A stretch of 18,970 nt of DNA from an uncultured Bacteroidales bacterium (GTDB lineage: Bacteria > Bacteroidota > Bacteroidia > Bacteroidales > Bacteroidaceae): NCBI GenBank assembly GCA_945837185.1, contig CAMAMZ010000022.1, forward strand, positions 1 to 18,970, in the 5' to 3' direction. The notes below the pieces were generated by a model that saw only the letters and a list, made by a program, of their open reading frames with translations, was not told the DNA's origin and did not search any database. Positions 6,983 through 13,344 of this stretch are shown in pieces. The translations under genes were made by a program, and so were the position numbers. Within the stretch, counting starts at the first letter, position 1. Every line of letters starts with the position of its first letter.

Positions 6983-7861
6983 CTATCTTTCCATATTTCT
7001 GAAATCACTCGGCTTCAGTCCGGTCTTCATTTTGAATTTCGAAGAGAAGTAGTCGGGCGAATCAAAATTCAGTTTGTAGGCAATCTCCTTGATGATCATG
7101 TCGGTAGTGCGCAGCAATTCCTTGGCACGTTGCAGTTTCAAGTCCTGCTGGTAGAGTGCAGGCGAGATGCCCGTATATTCCTTGAAGAGTTTGCGGAAGG
7201 TGGAATAGCTTATTCCCAACTGCTTGGCTATCTGCTGTATGGTCACATCTCCTTCCACTTCACGTCGCATAATCAGGCGCGCGCGGTTTATCATGTCAAC
7301 ATGCTCGCTGTTCTTGCCCCATTGTATGTTGCGCTCAAGCGAATACATCATGCCAATCAGATGGTTCACAATACCTGCCAGCAACTGTTGCGAGAATGCC
7401 TCTTCCTGTACCGCAGCACAATAGGCATTGTCGAAAAGGCGGATGATGGCATCGGAAAAGCCAACATGGTAGATGGGGTGTAGGGCGGTCAAGAAGCCGG
7501 AACGCACCCTGTCGTCCATGTTTCGCCCCTGGAAACCTATCCAATAGCAATGCCATCCCACATTCTCTACAGGATGGTAGGTATGCCATTCCTGTGGAAA
7601 CAGCAGGAATATATCTCCCTCGCGCAGATGAATCGGCTTCTGGTTGGTCGATTCAAATACTCCTTCTCCTTGGGTTACGTAAAGCAACTGGTACTCGTTC
7701 AGTTCACGCCCCCTGGTCACATCGAAATAATAACCATCGGCGTGCCCTTCCTTTGTGGGATATTCTTCACCGGGAGCAATTTCCTCATAGCCCACCGTAT
7801 TGACGGTGAGTCCCCACAGCAGGTCGCGCTCATTGGTCACCAGATATTTGCTCTTTTGCAT
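6983..7861 (-). CDS. AraC-family regulator, probable rhamnose regulator
   Basis: A 292-residue DNA-binding protein with the two-part AraC layout. The N-terminal half (about 20-150) is a cupin-type sugar-sensing domain, including GDIFLLFPQEWHTYHP and a WHCYWIGFQG segment. The C-terminal ~100 residues hold two helix-turn-helix motifs: DVTIQQIAKQLGISYSTFRKLF and a second in IKEIAYKLNFDSPDYFSSKFK followed by TGLKPSDFR. The position next to rhaD, and within one locus with rhaBA, suggests that it senses L-rhamnose or a pathway intermediate and activates these genes, like the Bacteroides regulator RhaR. That role is inferred from context. Its own promoter at 7889-7920 is consensus-like, so it is probably expressed without an activator. 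Confidence 0.88.
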   Translation of the reverse strand: MQKSKYLVTNERDLLWGLTVNTVGYEEIAPGEEYPTKEGHADGYYFDVTRGRELNEYQLLYVTQGEGVFESTNQKPIHLREGDIFLLFPQEWHTYHPVENVGWHCYWIGFQGRNMDDRVRSGFLTALHPIYHVGFSDAIIRLFDNAYCAAVQEEAFSQQLLAGIVNHLIGMMYSLERNIQWGKNSEHVDMINRARLIMRREVEGDVTIQQIAKQLGISYSTFRKLFKEYTGISPALYQQDLKLQRAKELLRTTDMIIKEIAYKLNFDSPDYFSSKFKMKTGLKPSDFRNMER

Positions 7862-7888
7862 AAAAGGATTGATAGTATTGTCTTAGCG

Positions 7889-7920
7889 CAAAGATACAAT
7901 AAATTTCCTTTCCATACAAA
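7889..7920 (-). promoter_or_regulatory. Promoter of the AraC-family regulator gene
   Basis: On the minus strand TTTG (7917-7920), a 20-base spacer and TATCTTTG (7889-7896) match the Bacteroidota consensus. The leader to the ATG at 7861 would be about 22 bases. Back to back with the esterase promoter. Confidence 0.65.
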
Positions 7921-7936
7921 AAAATCCTCGCAATGT

Positions 7937-7969
7937 TTTGGGGCAAACATAAATATTTTCGTAACTTTG
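7937..7969 (+). promoter_or_regulatory. Promoter of the secreted esterase gene
   Basis: TTTG (7937-7940), a 21-base spacer and TAACTTTG (7962-7969) match the Bacteroidota pattern. The transcript should begin near 7975, leaving fewer than 10 bases before the ATG at 7983 but about 20 before the ATG at 7998. Confidence 0.65.
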
Positions 7970-7982
7970 CGATGTTATAAAC

Positions 7983-8840
7983 ATGAAAAAACAAGATATG
8001 AAGAAAATCGCATTGATGATTTGGGGAGTGATGGCTGCCATGATAGCCCATTCCGGAAATGTAGATACTGTGTTGGTACATAGTAATGTAATGAACAAGG
8101 ATATCAAGACTGTGGTGATTACGCCTACGTCGTCGCGAAAGACACGTGATGTGCGTTACCCTGTGGTCTATCTGCTGCATGGTGCCACCGGCAACTGCAA
8201 GTATTGGTTGGAAAAGGTAAAGTCTACGCTTCCTGAGATTGCCGACGAGAAAGGTATGATATTTGTCACGCCCGATGCCCTTAATTCATGGTATATAGAC
8301 AGCCCTATCAACAAAGCCCTGCAATACGAAACCTTCACTTCTTCGGAGCTGGTGAGCTATATCGACAGTCATTACCAAACCATTGCAACCCGTGAGGGTA
8401 GGGCTGTAACCGGACTGAGCATGGGTGGACATGGTGCTTTGTATCTGGCGTTCCGTCATAAGGATGTGTATGGTGCTTGTGGCAGTATGAGTGGTGGTGT
8501 CGACTTCCGTCCCTTCCCCCGCAACTGGGATATTCCCAAGACCTTGGGCGAGATGTCGCGTAATCGCAAGCGCTGGGACCAGCATGTTGTTGTGAACCAA
8601 ATCGACAAGATTAACAATGGTGACCTGTCGATCATCATCGATTGTGGTGAAGGCGATTTCTTCTTGGAAGTGAACAAAACCTTGCATGAGCGTTTGTTGG
8701 GAAGAGGTATTGACCACGATTTCACCCTGCGTCCGGGAGAGCACAATCCGAAGTACTGGCATAATGCCATCGACTATCAGTTGCTTTTCTTCCAAAAGTA
8801 TTTTGTGTCGAAGGGTGTGATTGCCGCTCAGAAGAAATAA
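7983..8840 (+). CDS. Secreted alpha/beta-hydrolase, esterase D family
   Basis: A 285-residue serine esterase of the esterase D/feruloyl-esterase-like group. Visible are an oxyanion-hole HG (VVYLLHGATGNCKYW, 61-75), the nucleophile elbow GLSMGG (Ser146), a likely catalytic Asp in IIDCGEGDFF, and a likely catalytic His in RPGEHNPKYWHNAID near the C-terminus. The hydrophobic N-terminus (MKKIALMIWGVMAAMIAHSG) looks like a signal peptide, so it probably acts in the periplasm or outside. Either of two ATGs, 7983 or 7998, could be used; the second begins the signal peptide directly and suits the promoter better. The substrate is unknown: acetyl or feruloyl esters on plant or host glycans are typical for Bacteroidota relatives, and S-formylglutathione hydrolase activity is less likely because the protein is exported. 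Single gene with its own promoter and terminator. Confidence 0.85.
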   Translation: MKKQDMKKIALMIWGVMAAMIAHSGNVDTVLVHSNVMNKDIKTVVITPTSSRKTRDVRYPVVYLLHGATGNCKYWLEKVKSTLPEIADEKGMIFVTPDALNSWYIDSPINKALQYETFTSSELVSYIDSHYQTIATREGRAVTGLSMGGHGALYLAFRHKDVYGACGSMSGGVDFRPFPRNWDIPKTLGEMSRNRKRWDQHVVVNQIDKINNGDLSIIIDCGEGDFFLEVNKTLHERLLGRGIDHDFTLRPGEHNPKYWHNAIDYQLLFFQKYFVSKGVIAAQKK

Positions 8841-8857
8841 GGCATGCACAACAAAAA

Positions 8858-8923
8858 AGCTATCCACCAATATGGTTGCATAGCTCTTTAACCAATAAGG
8901 TTGCCTTAGGCAGATAGGGTTGC
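8858..8923 (+). repeat. Hairpin and three short GGTTGC repeats
   Basis: AGCTAT (8858-8863) and ATAGCT (8880-8885) enclose a further stem with ACCA (8866-8869) and TGGT (8873-8876). The right side of this hairpin is also the first of three GGTTGC repeats, at 8874, 8899 and 8918. The first two share CCAATAWGGTTGC, 25 bp apart; the last two share GGTTGCCTTA. Function unknown; it lies in the mRNA 3' region of the esterase gene. Confidence 0.5.
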
Positions 8924-8945
8924 CTTATAGCCAATGTAAATGATT

Positions 8946-8976
8946 AGAGAGGCCTTGTGAAAGGTCTCTTTTTTTT
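8946..8976 (+). terminator. Rho-independent terminator after the esterase gene
   Basis: AGAGA..CCTT (8946-8956, with a two-base bulge) pairs with AAGGTCTCT (8961-8969), followed by a run of T to 8976. The T-tract overlaps the stop codon of the convergent deaminase gene. Confidence 0.75.
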
Positions 8977-9424
8977 AGCGTTGCCGGCGTTGCCGGAAAA
9001 AGTCCTGCATGAGTTGTCGGCATTCCGCTTCCAGTACACCCTTCGTCACGGTAGCCTTTGGGTGGAATGCTTTAGGGGCATAAAGGGCATACCCCCTTTT
9101 TTCGTCTGAAGCCCCATAAACAATGCGCGAGAGTTGCGCCCATCCAATGGCTCCGGCACACATGACGCAAGGCTCCACCGTTACATACAAAGTGCAGTCA
9201 GTAAGGTATTTTCCGCCCAGCTGGTTGGCAGCAGCGGTAATGGCCTGCATCTCGGCATGTGCCGTTACATCATGGAGCGTTTCTGTCAGGTTATGGCCAC
9301 GGGCTATGATGCGCCCTCTGCTTACAATCACTGCCCCAATAGGCACCTCTCCCGCTGCCAAGGCCTGTTGCGCCTCTGCCAGCGCCTTCCTCATGAATTG
9401 TTCGTCTGTTGTCATGCGTAGCAT
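8975..9424 (-). CDS. tadA: tRNA-specific adenosine deaminase (TadA-type)
   Basis: A zinc-dependent deaminase of the CDA fold. TadA converts A34 to inosine in the tRNA-Arg anticodon ACG. The protein is up to 149 residues, the family length. It shows VPIGAVIV, GHNLTE, the zinc and proton-shuttle motif HAE (His56, Glu58) and PCVMCAGA (Cys86, Cys89). The start could be 9424 (MLRMTTDEQF) or 9415 (MTTDEQF); the -7 element at 9437-9444 leaves a short leader for 9424 and a more comfortable one for 9415. The C-terminus ends in a basic tail, RQRRQR. Guanine deaminase has the same motifs and cannot be excluded strictly, but length and sequence favour TadA. Divergent from yraN with overlapping promoters. 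Confidence 0.9.
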   Translation of the reverse strand: MLRMTTDEQFMRKALAEAQQALAAGEVPIGAVIVSRGRIIARGHNLTETLHDVTAHAEMQAITAAANQLGGKYLTDCTLYVTVEPCVMCAGAIGWAQLSRIVYGASDEKRGYALYAPKAFHPKATVTKGVLEAECRQLMQDFFRQRRQR

Positions 9425-9436
9425 TGTTCTTTTCTA

Positions 9437-9444
9437 CAAAATTA
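9437..9444 (-). promoter_or_regulatory. -7 element of the tadA promoter
   Basis: The minus strand reads TAATTTTG, matching TAnnTTTG, 13 bases ahead of ATG 9424 and 22 ahead of ATG 9415. No convincing TTTG is present at the -33 distance. Confidence 0.45.
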
Positions 9445-9454
9445 CGCTATTTTA

Positions 9455-9485
9455 TTGGAATAATGGTGGAAAAAGTGTACTTTTG
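9455..9485 (+). promoter_or_regulatory. Promoter of the yraN-birA-pyrH cluster
   Basis: TTG (9455-9457), a 20-base spacer and TACTTTTG (9478-9485) resemble the Bacteroidota promoter. The -7 element covers the GTG at 9485, which argues against that codon being the yraN start and for the ATG at 9512. Confidence 0.5.
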
Positions 9486-9511
9486 TGCAAACAATCACCC
9501 GATGGAGTAGA

Positions 9512-9883
9512 ATGGCAGCACATAACGACACTGGCAAGTGGGGAGAAGAGGTGGCTGTGAGCTATCTGGAGCATTTAGGCTATTGTATTCGCCATACAGA
9601 CTGGCGTATCGGCAAGCGCGATTTGGATATTGTGGCTGTGAGCGAGGAGCAACAACTGGTGTTCGTGGAAGTCAAGACGCGCACCGATACCAAGTTCACC
9701 TCGCCCTTGGAGGCTGTTGACAGGCAGAAGATACGCAACCTTGCTGTAGCGGCTCATGCCTATCTGAAGGTACATCCCTTTGAGGCTGAGGTGCGTTTTG
9801 ACATCATCACGGTCGTAGGCTCCGATGCCGAACATTGCAAGGTCGTCCATGTGCAGGATGCCTTTAACCCTTTGCTGCTGTAA
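9512..9883 (+). CDS. YraN (UPF0102) family endonuclease-like protein
   Basis: A 123-residue member of UPF0102/YraN, small proteins with a restriction-endonuclease-like fold related to Holliday-junction resolvases; the cellular role is not established. The family pattern is clear: TGKWGEE at the N-terminus, RDLDIVA (Asp39) and FVEVKTR (Glu53, Lys55), which together form a D-ExK nuclease-type site. The start at 9512 is preceded by GGAG (9504-9507); the upstream GTG at 9485 lies inside the promoter. It is followed by birA after 25 bases, the arrangement of a co-transcribed housekeeping cluster. Confidence 0.88.
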   Translation: MAAHNDTGKWGEEVAVSYLEHLGYCIRHTDWRIGKRDLDIVAVSEEQQLVFVEVKTRTDTKFTSPLEAVDRQKIRNLAVAAHAYLKVHPFEAEVRFDIITVVGSDAEHCKVVHVQDAFNPLLL

Positions 9884-9908
9884 GGTATGGCTCCCAAACA
9901 ATGTGCGC

Positions 9909-10676
9909 ATGAAGACAAGATGGATACAATTAGAGGAGGTAGACTCTACCAATAGCTTCCTGATGGCCCATAAGGCAGAATATGAGGAAGACTTGGTAGT
10001 GGTGACAGCAACACACCAGACGGCAGGAAGAGGACAAGGGGGCAATAGATGGTATGACCATCCTGGCGACAGCTTGCTCTTTTCCATGCTTGTTCATCCT
10101 TTGACGGTACCCGTTGCCCGCCAATATCTCTTGTCAATGGCTGAGGCTTTGGCTGTAAGGGCAGCCTTGGGCAACTATGTGGAAGGATTGCAACTGAAAT
10201 GGCCCAATGATATTTATTGGCACGACAGAAAGTTGAGTGGCACTTTGATAGAGACTGCGGTAGGACGGGAAGGACTGCGTGATGTCATCTTCGGAACAGG
10301 CATTAACATCAACCAGGCACAGTTTGCCGTAGATGCACCCAATCCGGTTTCCTTATACCAGATTATCGGACATAGAACCGACCCCTACGAGGTGCTCCAA
10401 GCCATTCTCACCGCTTTCCCTATATATTATAATAAGGTGTTGACGGGAGCGGCTCACGAGGTCATAGCCGACTATCATGCCGCACTCTACCGACGTGAAG
10501 GATTCCATAGGTATCAAGATGCGACAGGTGTTTTCGAGGCACGGCTTGTACAGGTTAGGCCCGACGGGCGTCTGGAACTCTGCGACAGGCAGGGGCACCA
10601 TCGTCTCTATGGCTTTAAGGAGGTGAGCTATATCTTGCCCACTGCCGAACCTTTCGGTCCGTTGTTTGCAAAATGA
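9909..10676 (+). CDS. birA: Biotin-[acetyl-CoA-carboxylase] ligase
   Basis: Activates biotin with ATP and transfers it to the lysine of biotin carboxyl carrier proteins. The 255-residue protein holds the catalytic and C-terminal domains only. STNSF is at 13-17, the biotin-binding glycine loop AGRGQGGNRW at 39-48, KWPNDIYW at 97-104 and a lysine in RKLSG (Lys108) at the position of the E. coli catalytic-site lysine 183. There is no N-terminal winged-helix DNA-binding domain, so unlike E. coli BirA it should not repress biotin genes. The start at 9909 begins MKTRWIQLEEVDST, the usual beginning of short ligases; the frame upstream overlaps yraN. Between yraN (25 bases) and pyrH (28 bases). Confidence 0.93.
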   Translation: MKTRWIQLEEVDSTNSFLMAHKAEYEEDLVVVTATHQTAGRGQGGNRWYDHPGDSLLFSMLVHPLTVPVARQYLLSMAEALAVRAALGNYVEGLQLKWPNDIYWHDRKLSGTLIETAVGREGLRDVIFGTGININQAQFAVDAPNPVSLYQIIGHRTDPYEVLQAILTAFPIYYNKVLTGAAHEVIADYHAALYRREGFHRYQDATGVFEARLVQVRPDGRLELCDRQGHHRLYGFKEVSYILPTAEPFGPLFAK

Positions 10677-10704
10677 ACGAAGTTAATTGTTAAATATACA
10701 GTTT

Positions 10705-11415
10705 ATGGCAAGATTCAAACGCATTCTTCTCAAGCTCTCAGGCGAGAGTTTGATGGGTAAACAGAGTTACGGTATTGATCCGGAACGGTTGGCAGACTAT
10801 GCACGCCAAATCAAGGAGGTACACGAAATGGGGGTGCAGATAAGCATCGTGATAGGCGGAGGCAATATTTTCCGTGGATTGAGTGGCAGTCAGAAAGGGT
10901 TCGATAGGGTGAAAGGCGACCAGATGGGTATGTGTGCTACTGTTATCAACTCCTTGGCTCTCAGCTCGGCTTTGGAAGCTATTGGCGTGAAGACCCGTGT
11001 GCTCACGGCCATTCGCATGGAACCTATTGGGGAGTTTTATAGCAAGTGGAAGGCCATTGAGTCGATGGAGGAAGGACGAGTTTGTATCTTCTCCGGTGGC
11101 ACTGGCAGTCCTTATTTCACAACCGACACGGGTTCCTCTTTGCGTGGCATAGAAATAGAGGCCGATGTGATGTTGAAGGGCACCCGTGTGGATGGCATCT
11201 ATACGGCCGACCCGGAGAAAGATCCTACCGCCACGAAGTTCCACGACATTACCTTCGATGAGATTTACACCCGCAACCTGCGTGTCATGGATCTCACCGC
11301 CACCACCATGTGCAAGGAAAACAACCTGCCCATCTATGTGTTCAATATGGACATTGTGGGTAATCTCAAGCGCGTGATGGATGGCGAGGAAATCGGCACC
11401 TTGGTGCACAACTAA
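10705..11415 (+). CDS. pyrH: Uridylate kinase (UMP kinase)
   Basis: Phosphorylates UMP to UDP with ATP in pyrimidine nucleotide synthesis; a cytoplasmic hexamer of the amino-acid-kinase fold. The 236-residue length is typical. Motifs seen are KRILLKLSGESLMG at the N-terminus, IVIGGGNIFRG, GGTGSPYFTTDT, and KGTRVDGIYTADPEKDP, the metal/nucleotide region. The ATG at 10705 gives the standard MARFKRILLKLSG start. In many bacteria frr follows pyrH; here the next gene is a convergent glycosidase only 15 bases away, so frr is elsewhere. No clear terminator is visible in that gap. Confidence 0.96.
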   Translation: MARFKRILLKLSGESLMGKQSYGIDPERLADYARQIKEVHEMGVQISIVIGGGNIFRGLSGSQKGFDRVKGDQMGMCATVINSLALSSALEAIGVKTRVLTAIRMEPIGEFYSKWKAIESMEEGRVCIFSGGTGSPYFTTDTGSSLRGIEIEADVMLKGTRVDGIYTADPEKDPTATKFHDITFDEIYTRNLRVMDLTATTMCKENNLPIYVFNMDIVGNLKRVMDGEEIGTLVHN

Positions 11416-11430
11416 GGAATGACACCCTGT

Positions 11431-13242
11431 TTATTTCACCACACAATCAGCGGTATGTTCTAATTTCACTGTCTGGTTGTTGGGGTGGAAGGCAGGATAG
11501 TCTTGATTCTTTATCACACGATTGTTCTCGAAACGGAGACCTTTGATAGACTTCGCGTAAAGCAGGGGTATGTCAAAGGTCTCAAACGTATTGTCGCTAA
11601 TCACGATGCGCTGCTTGTCACCCCCATGAAAACAGGCGGTCTGCTTGTCAATCTCAGGAATCTCGGGATAGATGGAAATGACAGCGCTGGTAAACTGGAA
11701 CAGGTTGGTGAGGGCATTGAGGAAACGGTTCTTCCGTATTACAAGGTTGCGCACGGCACCACTCTCATACCATCCGTTGCAGTCACCGCAAAGCACGATG
11801 GCAGAGCCAGAGGTGTGGTCGAAGAAATTGCGTTCGCATACGGTACGCAGCGGTGAACTGAACAAGGCTCCTCGGGCACGGTTGTTCCGTATCACGTTAT
11901 CGGCAAAATATACCTCCGGTGTCCATGTCATGTCTTCCGCACCATATAACCCTCCGCCCACAATCTCTTGGGGCAGAGCCTCGGCAAAGGTCACGATAAA
12001 CTCCTTGCAACCTTTCACTGTGGCCTGTCCGGCAGGCTGGATGTCACGGATGGTGCAGCTCACGCCTGCATCCTGCATGCAGCGTGCCTGAATAAAGCGC
12101 ACCACATCGCCTTTGTCGCCCCAGGCAAAGCCCCAGGCTTGATCGTGTCCGTAAGCCAGACGAAGACGGTGGTCATCCACTCGTTCCATTACCTTCAGAT
12201 AAATACCATGCACGTTGATGGCATCGTCCATCATTCCTTCATACAAGCCTCCTGTCGACGAGATGCGCCCTTTGCATTGTGAGAAATGGGTGGCATCGGC
12301 CTGTGTTGTGAAGTAACGGCTGTCGTTGTCGCCACGCAAACATACATTGAAACGTTGCAGGTTGATGTTGGTGCATCGCTGGGCGATGAGTCCCATACCC
12401 TCCGCATAATGAATGGTCACATCCTGCAAACGGGTGTCAACAGCATCTGCCATAAACAAACCTGGAGCCGGACGGAAATAGCTGCGCATGGCCACGATGG
12501 TGGTAGCCGGCAGTCTGCTGTCTTTCCAATGCGGAGCCAAGTAGGTGTTCTTATCAACGGCACGCACCTCTTTCAGGTCGAACACCAAATCAGAAGTGCG
12601 ATAAACAATATGTCTGCTTTCCTTCTCGAAGGCAATACCCGAGAAGGGAACATACGCCCAGTCATCGCCAAACACTTCCAAATACCCCTTCTCATTGATG
12701 CGATGGTGCGTCTCATCAGCCACACGGAAGGTAATCCCTTCTGTCGTGTCGTTCTTCACCACCTCAACCTGTGCTATCTGAGGGTCGGCAAAGTCTACCG
12801 AAAGATGTTGGATGCGGCACTTCCTGCTGTTCAATAAGGCGATGGGTAGCATACGACCATGACAGATGAGTCGGGAGCCCTGTCCCTCAAGTGTCAGGTT
12901 CTCCCAGTCCTGTAGCAAGATGCCCACCTTTTTGGGTTGGTTCTGGTCGTGGTTGGAAATATAGAGTTCCTCCTGTCGGGCATCGGGGGCATACAGGTGA
13001 TAGGTGGCCTGAGGCGCCAAAAGTAAGGTGATCTTGTCGCCGGAGCGTTGCTGCGCTCGCACACTGTCCAACAGATGTTGCAGTTGCGAGCAGAAATGTT
13101 TGTTTCCGGGTCCCTCTCCTATGCCATGTTCCGAGAGCGAGAGGGTGAGGTGACGTGCCGATAAGGGCAGAGAGACACACAGAAAAAGGCTTGCCATGCA
13201 CCAAAGTGCAGCGAAGCGTTGGGAGGATTTATTTGTTTTCAT
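11431..13242 (-). CDS. GH110-like alpha-1,3-galactosidase
   Basis: A 603-residue exported protein resembling glycoside hydrolase family 110, Bacteroidota and Akkermansia enzymes that remove terminal alpha-1,3-linked galactose (blood-group B or linear B structures) by inversion. A hydrophobic signal peptide ends near residue 29 (LPLSA). The rest is the expected right-handed beta-helix with repeated short strands. The segment DATHFSQCKGRISS (316-329) and GGLYEGMMDDAINVHG (331-346) is the family's conserved core; Asp339 and Asp340 are the likely catalytic pair, with Glu335 nearby. The length of about 600 is normal. Whether it is an A-type (branched only) or B-type (linear and branched) enzyme cannot be told. 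It lies downstream of a GH2 beta-galactosidase, which would act on the galactosides it exposes, but a strong hairpin sits between the two genes. Confidence 0.8.
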   Translation of the reverse strand: MKTNKSSQRFAALWCMASLFLCVSLPLSARHLTLSLSEHGIGEGPGNKHFCSQLQHLLDSVRAQQRSGDKITLLLAPQATYHLYAPDARQEELYISNHDQNQPKKVGILLQDWENLTLEGQGSRLICHGRMLPIALLNSRKCRIQHLSVDFADPQIAQVEVVKNDTTEGITFRVADETHHRINEKGYLEVFGDDWAYVPFSGIAFEKESRHIVYRTSDLVFDLKEVRAVDKNTYLAPHWKDSRLPATTIVAMRSYFRPAPGLFMADAVDTRLQDVTIHYAEGMGLIAQRCTNINLQRFNVCLRGDNDSRYFTTQADATHFSQCKGRISSTGGLYEGMMDDAINVHGIYLKVMERVDDHRLRLAYGHDQAWGFAWGDKGDVVRFIQARCMQDAGVSCTIRDIQPAGQATVKGCKEFIVTFAEALPQEIVGGGLYGAEDMTWTPEVYFADNVIRNNRARGALFSSPLRTVCERNFFDHTSGSAIVLCGDCNGWYESGAVRNLVIRKNRFLNALTNLFQFTSAVISIYPEIPEIDKQTACFHGGDKQRIVISDNTFETFDIPLLYAKSIKGLRFENNRVIKNQDYPAFHPNNQTVKLEHTADCVVK

Positions 13243-13256
13243 TGTGAATACTTGGC

Positions 13257-13293
13257 AAAAAACAGCATCTCCATAAGCTATGGAAGATGCTGT
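13257..13293 (-). terminator. Strong hairpin between the GH2 and GH110 genes
   Basis: ACAGCATCT+CCATA (13262-13275) pairs with TATGG+AGATGCTGT (13279-13293) around an AGC loop with one bulged base, a 14-bp stem. On the minus strand a run of six T follows directly (13257-13262), the form of an intrinsic terminator. The GH110 start codon is only about 15 bases further on. Confidence 0.8.
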
Positions 13294-13302
13294 CTCATTT
13301 TT

Positions 13303-13338
13303 TAATAGGTTGTTATTTTTTAGAAGTAATAGGTTATT
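13303..13338. repeat. Short direct repeat in the GH2-GH110 gap
   Basis: TAATAGGTTGTT (13303-13314) and TAATAGGTTATT (13327-13338) are near-identical, 24 bp apart, between the GH2 stop codon and the hairpin. No promoter motif is evident within them. Confidence 0.5.
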
Positions 13339-13344
13339 GCATGT

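Noticed and set aside
9485..9511. A GTG start for yraN at 9485.
   Set aside because: The GTG overlaps the predicted -7 element, while the ATG at 9512 has GGAG upstream and gives the family's normal N-terminus.
11416..11430. A bidirectional terminator in the 15-base gap between pyrH and the GH110-like gene.
   Set aside because: I could find no inverted repeat with a meaningful stem there or across the two stop codons.
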